Shown here piece by piece: positions 6,685 through 15,056 of a stretch of 64,000 bases of DNA. Position numbers and translations under genes: made by a program. How positions within the stretch are numbered: position 1 is the stretch's first letter; every line of letters begins with the position of its first letter. The notes under the pieces were generated by a model that saw only the letters and a program-made list of their open reading frames with translations, was not told the origin of the DNA and searched no databases. Source of the DNA: Stenotrophomonas sp. NA06056 (GTDB lineage Bacteria; Pseudomonadota; Gammaproteobacteria; Xanthomonadales; Xanthomonadaceae); the NCBI RefSeq assembly GCF_013364355.1, contig NZ_CP054931.1:186001-250000 (forward strand). Direction: 5' to 3'.

Positions 6685-8858
6685 AGCGCGAACGTCACCG
6701 ACAGGCGAGCCTGTCGCGGCGCACCCGGGAACAGGTAGTAGTCACCGCCGCTGCTGCCGGTGTCGCGCCAGTAGAAACGGTTGAACAGGTTGTCCACCGA
6801 CAGGTTCCAGGTCACGGCACGCTCGTGCAGGCGGTGCTGGAAGCGCAGGCCGGCGTCGAACACCGAATAGTCCGGTGCACGTACAGCACCATCGGCGCGG
6901 GCGACGTTGGCGGCGGCATAGCGCCAGCCACCGGTCACATCCAGGCCTTCAACGAACGGCAGCGCGTAGGCCAGGTGCACGCTGGCGCGCACCTTCGGCA
7001 CGTTCACCAGCTGATGGCCTTCATAGGCCGGGGTGCCGGTGTCGCGGGCGCGCGCCTGCAGCACGCTGGCGCTGGCGACGATCTGCAGCGCGTCAGTCAG
7101 TTGGCCGTTGGCGGTCAGCTCCAGCCCGGTATGGGTCTGCTGGCCTTCTTCGACGAAGGTGTAGCCGGCATCACTGCCGTCCGGCTTTGCGTACTGGTAG
7201 GGCTGAGTGGTGCGGAACACTGCGGCGCCCAGGGTGAGGGCGTCTACCGGCATGTACTTCACGCCCACTTCCAGCTGTCGCGACTGCATCGACGGCAGGA
7301 AGGTATCGGCGTTGGACGTCCAGAACGGTGCTTCCTGGCCCAGCGAGATGCCGCGCACGTAGCTGGCGTAGGCGTTGAGCTGATCGGTGGCCTTCCACAC
7401 CAGCGCGGTCTGCGGCAGGAAGCGCGACAGGCGGCTGTGGCGCTGCGGCGTGCCGCGCTTGTCGTAGGCGCGCTCGTCCAGGCGCACGAAGCGGCCGCCG
7501 GCCAGCCACTGCCAGTCATCGCCGAAGCTCATCCGGTCCAGTGCGAAGAATGCGGTCTGGCGGCTGTCCAGGCGCCGTGCCGATGCACCCGGCATCTTCG
7601 GGGAGGGCTCGAACACCGGCACCTGCGCGTCGTGGATGTTGGCACTGCCGACGTACTCGTTGACGCTGGGGCGCTTGTCGACGGTGCGGCGGAAGTAGTC
7701 CGCGCCGATGCTCAGCTGGTGGCTGATGCTGCCGGTGTCGAAGCTGCCGCGCAGTTCGGCACGCGCCTGCTGGTTGCGGCGGGTGTCATCCGGGCTGCGG
7801 TAGTCGTAGATGTCGTAGTCGCCGTTGGGGGCGAAATAGTTGCCCGGTACGCTGCCGTCTGCGCACCCTGCGGTGTAGTAGCAGCCGTAGGCGAAGGCGA
7901 CGTTGTCATCGATCACTGAGCGGCTGTGGCCGATCGACAGCCGCGACTGCCAGGCATCGTTGAAGTCGTAGGTATGCAGGGCGGTGATGTTGGTGCTGGC
8001 GATGTCCACCGGCCGCTGCCACGGCTGGTAGCCGAGCAGGCGCTCGCGGTCGACGCCGCGCGGAAGGTCGCGTGCGCCCAGCAGCTGGAAGCCGGACACC
8101 GAGCGCTGCGAGCTGGTCTGGTAGTTGGCGTCCACTTCCAGCTTGCCGTGTTCGCCGATCAGCCAGTCGGTGGCCAGCGAATAGAAGTTGCGGCGGCCGT
8201 CGGCATGCTCGACGTAGGAATCACTGGCATCCCACGCGGCATTGAAACGGACGCCAAAGCGCGGGGTCAGCCAGTGACCGACATCCACGGCGGCATAGCG
8301 CGAGCCCTCCGAATCGGTGCCCAGGGTGACCGTGCGCACTTCTGCCGGGCGCTTGCCCACGTAGTTGATGATGCCGCCGGGGGCCATCACGCCCGCCGCC
8401 AGGCCGGCTTCGCCCTTGAGGATCTGCACGTCCTGGATGTTCTCCAGCGCCAGGCGCTGTTCGCCGGCGATGGACATGCCGTTGAAGCGGTAGCCGGTGG
8501 CCGCATCCAGCGCGAAGCCGCGGATGGCGATGTTCTGGTAGTAGCCCACCGGTGCATAGGCATCGCCCAGCGAGGCATCGTTGCTGGCCAGCTCGGACAG
8601 CGAACGCACCTGGCGACGGTCGAGGTAGTCGCGCCCCAGCACGTTTACCGAGGCGGGCGTGTCCTTCCAGGAGCCGCCGCCGAATGCGCTGAGGCGCGAG
8701 GTGTCGGTGGCCGGCTTGCCGGCCTGCACGCGTACTGCCGCCAGTTCGGTGGGCGAAGAGGGCGCATCAACGGTGTCGGTGCCGGCCTCGCTGGCGTACA
8801 GCGGCAGGGCAGCACAGAGGGCAAGGGCGAGCAGGGTGGGGCGCAGGCAGCGGTTCAT
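6681..8858 (-). CDS. TonB-dependent outer-membrane receptor, probably thiamine uptake
   Basis: A receptor of 725 residues with signal peptide (LLALALCAALPLYASEAG). The plug domain has ELAAVRVQAGK (TonB box region), DTPASVNVLGRDYLDRRQVR and ILKGEAGLAAGVMAPGGIIN. The 22-strand barrel ends in RQARLSVTFAL. The fold is closest to siderophore-type receptors. A TPP riboswitch directly upstream and a PnuC-type inner-membrane carrier coupled downstream indicate that the cargo is thiamine or a derivative. The start at 8858 puts the signal peptide at the N-terminus; an open frame extends to 8942, but that would run up to the edge of the riboswitch and bury the signal peptide. Confidence 0.88.
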   Translation of the reverse strand: MNRCLRPTLLALALCAALPLYASEAGTDTVDAPSSPTELAAVRVQAGKPATDTSRLSAFGGGSWKDTPASVNVLGRDYLDRRQVRSLSELASNDASLGDAYAPVGYYQNIAIRGFALDAATGYRFNGMSIAGEQRLALENIQDVQILKGEAGLAAGVMAPGGIINYVGKRPAEVRTVTLGTDSEGSRYAAVDVGHWLTPRFGVRFNAAWDASDSYVEHADGRRNFYSLATDWLIGEHGKLEVDANYQTSSQRSVSGFQLLGARDLPRGVDRERLLGYQPWQRPVDIASTNITALHTYDFNDAWQSRLSIGHSRSVIDDNVAFAYGCYYTAGCADGSVPGNYFAPNGDYDIYDYRSPDDTRRNQQARAELRGSFDTGSISHQLSIGADYFRRTVDKRPSVNEYVGSANIHDAQVPVFEPSPKMPGASARRLDSRQTAFFALDRMSFGDDWQWLAGGRFVRLDERAYDKRGTPQRHSRLSRFLPQTALVWKATDQLNAYASYVRGISLGQEAPFWTSNADTFLPSMQSRQLEVGVKYMPVDALTLGAAVFRTTQPYQYAKPDGSDAGYTFVEEGQQTHTGLELTANGQLTDALQIVASASVLQARARDTGTPAYEGHQLVNVPKVRASVHLAYALPFVEGLDVTGGWRYAAANVARADGAVRAPDYSVFDAGLRFQHRLHERAVTWNLSVDNLFNRFYWRDTGSSGGDYYLFPGAPRQARLSVTFAL

Positions 8859-8942
8859 TCGATTCGTCTTCAGACAACAAGGGAGACGAAGCGACGGCGC
8901 GCAGGTGCACCGGCCCATGACGGGGGTGTGGCTGCGGCTCAA

Positions 8943-9017
8943 AGCTCCCTACGCCGGTGCAAACCGGATCAGGTTCCAAGGGACTCTCTCAGCCTGGCAG
9001 ATCCAGGCACCCCCGCT
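8943..9017 (-). promoter_or_regulatory. TPP (thiamine pyrophosphate) riboswitch
   Basis: The minus strand reads GGGGTGCCTGG, CCAGGCTGAGAGAGTCCCTT, GGAACCTGATCCGGTTTGCA and CCGGCGTAGGGAGC. This contains the conserved CTGAGA element (pyrimidine sensor) and the ACCTGATC...GCGTAGGGA element (pyrophosphate sensor) of the THI-box. It lies 84 bp before the receptor start on the same strand. In proteobacteria such elements shut off translation or transcription when TPP is abundant. Confidence 0.95.
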
Positions 9018-9024
9018 TCAGGTC

Positions 9025-9044
9025 ACCATTTCACTACAAATGGT
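9025..9044. promoter_or_regulatory. Short hairpin upstream of the TPP riboswitch
   Basis: ACCATTT and AAATGGT form a perfect 7-bp stem around CACTAC in a locally AT-rich patch. It sits where the promoter of the riboswitch transcript should be; it may be an operator. Confidence 0.35.
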
Positions 9045-9125
9045 ACGGATTTGCGAGCCGCCACCCTTCAGGCGGGACCAGATCTCTTTCCAGCGGAAAG
9101 GCATCTGGCCACGGCCGAGCGCCTC

Positions 9126-9148
9126 ATCGACGCATGGCGTCGATCTAC
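9126..9148 (-). repeat. SMAG monomer
   Basis: ATCGACGCATGGCGTCGAT followed by CTAC. It lies between the kinase stop and the riboswitch. Confidence 0.7.
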
Positions 9149-9167
9149 CGAGTACCCAGCTCGTGGC

Positions 9168-10295
9168 TCACGCGGCGGCGTGCAGGGCCGCCAGCAGGGC
9201 CTGGCCGGGGGCCGTGGCGAACCACGCCGGATGCCCGAGCATGAAGGGCTGCCAGGCCACGTCTGCATTCGCGGTGGAGCCGGTGACACCCTCGAAGTAC
9301 TCCACTTCGGACAGTGCGAAGTCGAAATGCACCATCGGCAGCAGGTCGGCCAGCAGGTGCACGCGCGTGGGCGACAGCGGCAGTTCCTGCCGATAGCCTT
9401 CCAGCAGGGCCAGGGCGATATCGATGTGCACAGCGTCGTCGCCACGCTCCAGTTGCAGCCAGGCCACCGCATTGCGTTCGATCGCGGTGGCCAGGTCGAA
9501 CAGCGCGCTGGTCGGTGAGGCCAGGCCGAAATCGAGCACCGTGGCAATCGTGCCCTCGTCGTTCCACAGCAGATTGGAAACGTGCCAGTCGTTGTGCGCC
9601 CACAGCCGAGGTTCGCACTGCAGGCGCGTGGCCAGGCCCTGGTGCCAGGGCAGTACGTCGCGGCGCAGCTGTTCCTCCCACGCAATGCGTGCCAGGTAGC
9701 GGGCCAACCCGGGGCGGTTGCCGAGGTCGGCCTTCAGCGCGGCGATCGGGTCATCGGCGCGGATCAGGTCGTCACGTGCCACCAGCAGGTGGGTACTGCG
9801 TTGCGGGGCGTGGTAGCTGGCCGCCGCACGGTGCAGCGTGGCCAGCATGCGCCCTGCCTCGCGGGCCTGGGCGATGTCGGTCAGCGGTGACCATGACGGC
9901 AGCTCGCGATACAGGTCCTTGCCGGCGCCCACCGCATGCAGTTCGTAGGTCCACGGGCCGTGTTCGAGTGCGGTGCGGCCCCCGTTGCTGGCCAGCACCT
10001 GCACCACCGGCATGCCGGCAGTTGCCAGGTGCGCAATGAAGCGATGTTCTTCTTCCAGGCTTCCCGCGCTGCGCACGCTGTGGTGGTGGCGCTTGATGAA
10101 GACCGGACCGCGCGTGCCGTCGACGATGGCCGCGGCCGACAATGGACGCGGGCTGTGCCAGCGCAGCGTGCTGTCCGCGCCCAGCTGCGGAAAGTGGCCA
10201 CCCAGCCAGGTGAGCTCCTGCGCGTCGATTGCTGGCCAGTCGGCGGCGACCTCGTCGTTGTTGAGGCCCTGCACGCGATGGGGGGAAGAAGTCAT
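9168..10295 (-). CDS. APH-fold phosphotransferase, candidate thiamine kinase
   Basis: About 375 residues from ATG 10295; a TTG at 10328 is an alternative, and neither has a strong ribosome site. Aminoglycoside-phosphotransferase fold: N-lobe with GPVFIKRHHH (ATP-binding Lys) and EEEHRFIAHL, then the catalytic LWAHNDWHVSNLLW (Brenner-type HxDxxxxN variant) and the metal-binding VLDFGLASPT. No obvious resistance signature is present. The family also contains thiamine kinase (ThiK/YcfN), choline and homoserine kinases. The neighbouring thiamine-riboswitch uptake operon on the same strand makes thiamine salvage an attractive guess, but the gene lies upstream of the riboswitch and is not under its control. 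Confidence 0.7.
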   Translation of the reverse strand: MTSSPHRVQGLNNDEVAADWPAIDAQELTWLGGHFPQLGADSTLRWHSPRPLSAAAIVDGTRGPVFIKRHHHSVRSAGSLEEEHRFIAHLATAGMPVVQVLASNGGRTALEHGPWTYELHAVGAGKDLYRELPSWSPLTDIAQAREAGRMLATLHRAAASYHAPQRSTHLLVARDDLIRADDPIAALKADLGNRPGLARYLARIAWEEQLRRDVLPWHQGLATRLQCEPRLWAHNDWHVSNLLWNDEGTIATVLDFGLASPTSALFDLATAIERNAVAWLQLERGDDAVHIDIALALLEGYRQELPLSPTRVHLLADLLPMVHFDFALSEVEYFEGVTGSTANADVAWQPFMLGHPAWFATAPGQALLAALHAAA

Positions 10296-10365
10296 GCCAC
10301 GGCCGCTGGTAAGTAAAGGAACATCCAAGGCTGCGCATTCAACGCCATGGGCGCCGCAGACGCAA

Positions 10366-10390
10366 ACGGGCGGGTCATCGACCCGCCCGT
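10366..10390 (-). terminator. Hairpin after the glycine-zipper gene
   Basis: ACGGGCGGGT (10366-10375) and ACCCGCCCGT (10381-10390) form a 10-bp stem with a 5-nt loop, 35 bp past the stop. Only a short T run follows, so it is a weak intrinsic terminator. Confidence 0.6.
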
Positions 10391-10424
10391 CAGGGACGCC
10401 AACTGCGGCCTGCGGCCGGTGCGC

Positions 10425-10826
10425 TTACCAGCCGCGATGGCGGCCGCGGTCGTGGTAGTAACGGTTGTCGTGGCGCTCGCGCTGCCAGCGACGGTCGTCG
10501 CGGCGATCGTAGCCATAGCCGCGGTTGTAGCCCCGGTCATAACGGCGGTTGTCGTAGCGACGGTCATAGCGCCCGTCGTACCGGCGATCATGGCGGTCGG
10601 GCGTGGTCAGGTTGCCGATGGCGCCGCCGGCAACCGCGCCGCCGACCGTAGCGGCCGGGTCGCCGTTGGAGATCAGGTGACCCGCCACGCCGCCGACGAC
10701 GGCACCGACCACGGTGCGCTTGTCCTTCCTCGACATCGCGCTGGCATCACTGACCACGGCCACACCGGCAAGAAGTGCCAGGGCCATCGCCAGACCACGG
10801 AAGCTGAGTGCGGAAGTGCTGAGCAT
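10425..10826 (-). CDS. Exported glycine-zipper protein with an Arg/Tyr/Asp-rich tail
   Basis: 133 residues. A signal peptide (SFRGLAMALALLAGVAVVSD) is followed by a two-helix glycine zipper, VVGAVVGGVAGHLISNG and ATVGGAVAGGAIGNL, typical of small envelope proteins that insert in or bind membranes. From about residue 76 the tail is built of imperfect repeats of RRYDGRYDRRYDNRRYDRGY type, strongly charged and probably disordered. AGGAGA lies 7 nt before the ATG, which fixes the start. Function is unknown; related proteins are stress-linked envelope components. Confidence 0.75.
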   Translation of the reverse strand: MLSTSALSFRGLAMALALLAGVAVVSDASAMSRKDKRTVVGAVVGGVAGHLISNGDPAATVGGAVAGGAIGNLTTPDRHDRRYDGRYDRRYDNRRYDRGYNRGYGYDRRDDRRWQRERHDNRYYHDRGRHRGW

Positions 10827-11069
10827 GTTGGGTTCTCCTGTGAGGTGCATGCCACGGTGGGCAGGGAGGGCATTGGGCGCCCCGGCTGCCGTAGGGACCA
10901 CGCTGATGCCCGGACATTGCCGGAACATTGCGCGCGATCCCCGTGCGGCTTGCGCATTCATCTAGCGTCAGGCGGCATGAAGCGAGGCTGAAAGCGCTGC
11001 GGCCGCTCAGCTGCCAGAAAGGAAAAGGGCCGCAGTACGCGGCCCTTCCCTTGGTCTTCCCGGCGTTGC

Positions 11070-13094
11070 TTAGTGGCCCATGGCGCGCTGGGCCTGCTTC
11101 ACCTGCTCCTGCTGGGCGTCCTGTTGCTGCAGGACATCCGGTGCACCGCGCACCGCACCGCTGCTGAGCGCCATGCTCTGCTCGCTGGCAGCGCGGGTGT
11201 CCACCGCCGCGCGGCATGCGGCCGGGTCACCGGCGGTGCCCTGTACGGCAAACATGCGCTCGCCGTTGGTGCTGGGCACCACCGAGTCGATGCGCTGCAT
11301 GCCGCTGGCCTGCGCCTCCCTGGTCAGTGCAGCGGCGGCGGCTTCCAGTGCATGGCGGTCCTTGAAGGTGCCTGCCGGCAGGCCTTCCATACCCTTCACC
11401 GCCTGGTTGTACATCGGGTTCTGCGGATGGCGCTCGTCATTGAGCAGCGGGCGCTCGCGCGCGTCCTTGATCGCATCCAGCGTCTTCGGGCCGATGATGC
11501 CGTCCACTGCCAGACCGTTGTCCTTCTGCAGCTGGCGCACGGCCGCCTCGGTGTTGCGACCGAACTTCCCGTCTTCAACCAGCGGCTTGCCATCGGCACC
11601 GGCGTAACCCAGGTGACCCAGCTGCTCCTGCACCCTGCGCACCCCTTCACCGTGCGCGCCCTGCTTATGCACTTCGTTGCTGGTCGGCGGCTTCTCCTGT
11701 GCTGCCGGCTTCGGCTCGGCTGCGCCCTTGGCCTGCACCTGCTCGTGCGCCTGGTTGCGGTCCTGCAGCAGCTCGCGCGCCTGGTGCAGCGGATCGGAGG
11801 CGAACAGCTTCCAGTTCGGGTGGTCCTTCACCTGCTTGAGGTAGTCCTCCACCGGCATCGTGTGCACGCCCAGCTTGCCGGTGGACTGGCTGATCAGCAG
11901 CGTGTCGGTGTTCGGGTCACGCACCACCATCACGATGTGGTCGATGCCTTTCCAGTACTCGTGCTGGGTACTGGCCGTATCCAGGCCGATCACCATGCCT
12001 TCCTTCAGCGCGCCCGGCTTGAGGATATCGTCGCGCTTGAGCAGCACGCCCGAGTCCTTGTAGGCCTGCTCGACGATGCTGCCCGAACCGGCGAAGCCCA
12101 GCTTGATCTTGTCGGCATCGGCGAACACCGCGTGGCCGGCCTTCTGGTTGATCTCATCCTGGGTCTTGTTGAGCAGCGTACCGACCCAGCCGGAGCAATC
12201 GATGTAACCCTGGGCAACGTTCTTGCCGGATACACCGGGGACATGCAGGCGATGCCCCTCGATGTTGATCGCGTACTTGACGTTGTCGTACTTCACGCCC
12301 GCGTTGTAGGCCGCATCCAGCGAAATACCGGGTGCATCCGGCTTGGCGGCGGCAGCCGTGGCGGTGGCGGCGATGGCTGCGGCACCGGCGGCAACAGCTG
12401 CCTGCGCGATCGGGGTCACGGTCTGGGTCGGTGCGGCCTGCACCGGCGCCGGACGCGCCTGCGCCTCGGTGATCGGTGCGATGTGCTTTTCCGGGATGCT
12501 GATCGCGTCGTACTTGCGGTCGTAGTACTGGGCGAAGGTGCTGGCCAGGTCACGATTATTCATCGTGCGCATCTCGGCGCGCGTATGCCCGGTCAACGCT
12601 TCCACGTCACCGCCGATCTGGCCCATGATGCGCGGCCGCATGTCGATCAGATCGCCGCGGCCGTCGCGCACGACGCCGAACGTACCGGTGGCGATCGCGG
12701 TCTGGATCGAACCGTAGCCGGCCGCGCCCTGCTGGTGTGCCAGATACAGGTCCAGGCCGCTCGGCTTCTCGTCACCGGACAGGTACGGGTGGCCGGTGCG
12801 GTCATGGCGCTTTTCCATGTCCACCAGGTTGCGCTTGAACATCTCCGCTGCCGCTTCGGTGTTGCGGGTCGGGTCGTACTCGTGGCCGCTCAGGCCGTAC
12901 TGCTTGGCCGACGACGGCAGGAACTGGAACAGGCCCTTGGCATCGGTCTTGTCGTTGTGCGCGCGTTCGTTGAAGCGGCCACCGGTCTCGATGTGGGCAA
13001 AGCGCAGGAAGTCCTCGCTGGCGATGCCCTTGCGCTGTGCAACCTGCTCGATGATGTCGAGAACTTCCTTTCTGCTGTAGTCACGTTGTGCCAT
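11070..13094 (-). CDS. Predicted X-T4SS antibacterial effector: transglycosylase, NlpC/P60-like, PG-binding and XVIPCD domains
   Basis: 674 residues, no signal peptide. (1) Residues ~25-135: lysozyme-like SLT fold with IETGG (E36 as catalytic acid) and AKGLFQFLP (53-60). (2) ~255-440: papain-like NlpC/P60-type region with YIDCSGWVGTLL (C300 nucleophile) and GIDHIVMVV (H386). (3) ~483-545: PG_binding_1 module (GEGVRRVQEQLGHLGY...DGIIGPKTLDAI). (4) ~552-674: NDERHPQNPMYNQAV, GMQRIDSVVPS and a Gln-rich C-terminus, matching the XVIPCD domain that docks Xanthomonadales effectors onto VirD4 of the bacteria-killing type IV system. AGAGGAAG precedes the ATG. The lipoprotein gene just upstream on the same strand is the probable immunity protein. 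Domains 1 and 2 are fold-level calls from motifs. Confidence 0.85.
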   Translation of the reverse strand: MAQRDYSRKEVLDIIEQVAQRKGIASEDFLRFAHIETGGRFNERAHNDKTDAKGLFQFLPSSAKQYGLSGHEYDPTRNTEAAAEMFKRNLVDMEKRHDRTGHPYLSGDEKPSGLDLYLAHQQGAAGYGSIQTAIATGTFGVVRDGRGDLIDMRPRIMGQIGGDVEALTGHTRAEMRTMNNRDLASTFAQYYDRKYDAISIPEKHIAPITEAQARPAPVQAAPTQTVTPIAQAAVAAGAAAIAATATAAAAKPDAPGISLDAAYNAGVKYDNVKYAINIEGHRLHVPGVSGKNVAQGYIDCSGWVGTLLNKTQDEINQKAGHAVFADADKIKLGFAGSGSIVEQAYKDSGVLLKRDDILKPGALKEGMVIGLDTASTQHEYWKGIDHIVMVVRDPNTDTLLISQSTGKLGVHTMPVEDYLKQVKDHPNWKLFASDPLHQARELLQDRNQAHEQVQAKGAAEPKPAAQEKPPTSNEVHKQGAHGEGVRRVQEQLGHLGYAGADGKPLVEDGKFGRNTEAAVRQLQKDNGLAVDGIIGPKTLDAIKDARERPLLNDERHPQNPMYNQAVKGMEGLPAGTFKDRHALEAAAAALTREAQASGMQRIDSVVPSTNGERMFAVQGTAGDPAACRAAVDTRAASEQSMALSSGAVRGAPDVLQQQDAQQEQVKQAQRAMGH

Positions 13095-13201
13095 GACACT
13101 TCCTCTGGGGTTGATGGAGCGGCCTTTGCCGCGATACGCCAACCGGACTCATCCGTGAGTCTTCAACATGTCGGTCAACAGGTGCTGCGAGGTGGTGCGT
13201 C

Positions 13202-14137
13202 TTACTGTTCGACGTAGGCCTTGCGGGCGGTGTCGTAGTGGTACTGGCGTGCATCGGCCGCACCCAGCGCACGGGTCTGGCCCGGGCCGGAAATGGTGGT
13301 GCCGGTGGCGGCGACACTGAGGGTGGGCAGGTCGCTGCCGGCGACGGCGTTGAAGGCCAGAACGCCCTGGTTGCTGACGCACGGCATCACCTGGCCGTCG
13401 TCGCAGGCGGCCGAATTGTCCTCGCCGGTGATCACCGTGCCCAGGCTGGCCCAGACCTGGCCGTCCTCGGACTTCTCGTAGTCCGGGTTGAACAGCAGTA
13501 CGGCATAGCTTTCGATGCTGGTACCGGTGGCGAAGGTGCTGGTCGGCACCGCCAGCACCAGCTTGCCGGCCGGGGTGCGGTACTCCAGCGGCTTGCGCTT
13601 GCTGTCGATGTCCGGCGCGGTGCCGTTGGCGCCAACGGTGCCGATCCAGGGTTCGGCACCCTTGAATACCCACGGCCGATCCGGCTTGTCGCCGGTCAGA
13701 GTGAAGGTGGCCTCGGTCAGCGTGACCTGGCTGTCCGGACCGACATCGTCTTCGCCGGGCTTGCCGTACTTCTGCGGTGTGTTCCAGGCAAAGCCGGTGT
13801 AATAGCGGGTGCCGGCCAGTTCGAAGGCGTGGCCGAACCAGAAGGTGGCAACACTGCCATTGGCGACTTCATACGAAACGGCGCCATCGCCGTCGACGTC
13901 GTAGATGAAATACAGCACGCTGCCGGCATCGGGCGGCGTGGCGATGGCCGTGGTGGCGGGTGTGGCGGAGCTCAGCATCGGGGCAACATCCTGTCGTGGC
14001 GCGTTGGCGCCCTGTGGTGACGCGGTCGAAGTCGAGGGGGTGCAGGCGCTGGCAAGCAGCGCAACGAGCAGGCCGGCGAATGACGCACACAGACGTGGGC
14101 GGGCACGGGCCAAGCGGGATTCCGGAAGGATCTTCAT
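13202..14137 (-). CDS. Lipoprotein, predicted periplasmic immunity protein (X-Tfi) of the adjacent effector
   Basis: 311 residues from ATG 14137 (GGAGAGG upstream). Lipoprotein signal ending LLASAC (C32), then a Ser/Thr/Pro/Ala linker. At 80-90 it has the EF-hand-type loop D80-V-D82-G-D84-G...E90. The rest is beta-rich (VATFWFGHAFELAGTRYYTG; KLVLAVPTSTFATG). It ends 107 bp before the effector start, same strand. In known X-T4SS pairs the immunity protein is a lipoprotein encoded directly upstream of its peptidoglycan-degrading effector, and at least one such inhibitor binds calcium. The call rests on this layout, not on a recognised family. Confidence 0.65.
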   Translation of the reverse strand: MKILPESRLARARPRLCASFAGLLVALLASACTPSTSTASPQGANAPRQDVAPMLSSATPATTAIATPPDAGSVLYFIYDVDGDGAVSYEVANGSVATFWFGHAFELAGTRYYTGFAWNTPQKYGKPGEDDVGPDSQVTLTEATFTLTGDKPDRPWVFKGAEPWIGTVGANGTAPDIDSKRKPLEYRTPAGKLVLAVPTSTFATGTSIESYAVLLFNPDYEKSEDGQVWASLGTVITGEDNSAACDDGQVMPCVSNQGVLAFNAVAGSDLPTLSVAATGTTISGPGQTRALGAADARQYHYDTARKAYVEQ

Positions 14138-14342
14138 GCACCTCTCCATGGTTTGCGGGCGTCGGGCAGGAAGGCCAACGCAGAACACGCCCCGCCCTCG
14201 ATGAGGGGGAACGTCGTGATGAGCCGGTCGATTCCTTCGACCTCGCATAGGAGAGCCCATCGCGGCGGATGATGGCACAGATGCGACGGCGATCACAGGG
14301 GGCAGGGGGAAGGGGCCTCCCCACGGCGCCGTGAGCGGCGTC

Positions 14343-14981
14343 TCAGATCTTTCCGTCGCGCAGGTAGTCGAACAGCTCCGCGTCGCCCTTCAGCCCCAGC
14401 TTGAGCATGGCATCGCCCTTCTGCCGGCTGATCGTGCTGACGCTCTTGTGCAGCTGCAGCGAGATTTCCTTCACCGTCATGCCGGTGCCGAGCAGGCGCA
14501 GCACCTCTACTTCACGCGGCGACAACGGTTTGCCATCGCCCTCGCGCATGCGCCAGCTGCCGGCTTCCTCCACACGCTCGCGCAGGCTGCGGCTGATGTA
14601 GGACTGGCCCCGATAGACGGCCTGGATCGCCTGCGGCAGTTCATCCATCGACGAACTCTTGTCGACCAGGCCGAGCACGCCGCTGTCGAGCACCATGCGC
14701 AGGATCGCCAGGTTGTTGGAGACACTGAGCATGAGCACCGGCAGGTCGGGATGGCGGCGGCGGATCATGCCGATCATGGCGAAGCCATCGGCCTGGGGGC
14801 TGCCGGGCATCGAATAGTCGGTGACCAACAGGTCGCAGGGCTGGGTGGCCAGCAGGGTCATCAGCGCCTGGGCGTTGTCTGCCTCGCCCACGACCCGGCC
14901 AACGCCGCTGGACTCGATGACGGCGCGGGTACCGATGCGGACCACGGGGTGATCGTCTGCGATGATGATGCGCAAGGTCAT
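14343..14981 (-). CDS. LuxR/NarL-type response regulator (RcsB/BvgA-like)
   Basis: 212 residues: receiver domain with LRIIIADDHPVVRIG (acidic pocket) and DLLVTDYSMPG, where Asp of VTDY is the phosphorylation site, and SVSN in place of the usual switch Thr/Ser region. The C-terminal LuxR-type HTH is LSPREVEVLRLLGTGMTVKE followed by ISLQLHKSVSTISRQKGDAM. It is transcribed away from the hybrid kinase gene with 75 bp between starts, so the two very likely form one phosphorelay: kinase to receiver to Hpt to this regulator. Confidence 0.9.
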   Translation of the reverse strand: MTLRIIIADDHPVVRIGTRAVIESSGVGRVVGEADNAQALMTLLATQPCDLLVTDYSMPGSPQADGFAMIGMIRRRHPDLPVLMLSVSNNLAILRMVLDSGVLGLVDKSSSMDELPQAIQAVYRGQSYISRSLRERVEEAGSWRMREGDGKPLSPREVEVLRLLGTGMTVKEISLQLHKSVSTISRQKGDAMLKLGLKGDAELFDYLRDGKI

Positions 14982-15006
14982 GCTCTAGTATGGCCACCGG
15001 CACGCC

Positions 15007-15027
15007 GGACCGCGACTGTCGCGGTCC
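15007..15027. promoter_or_regulatory. Perfect palindrome between response regulator and kinase
   Basis: GGACCGCGA (15007-15015) and TCGCGGTCC (15019-15027) around CTG, centred in the 75-bp divergent gap. It is a candidate autoregulatory operator or leader hairpin. Confidence 0.5.
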
Positions 15028-15056
15028 CTGGCAGGACTTCCAGGAGATCGTTGCAG

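Noticed and set aside
9168..10295. APH-fold gene as an aminoglycoside resistance gene
   Set aside because: Beyond the generic kinase motifs nothing points to antibiotics, and the context is vitamin uptake.
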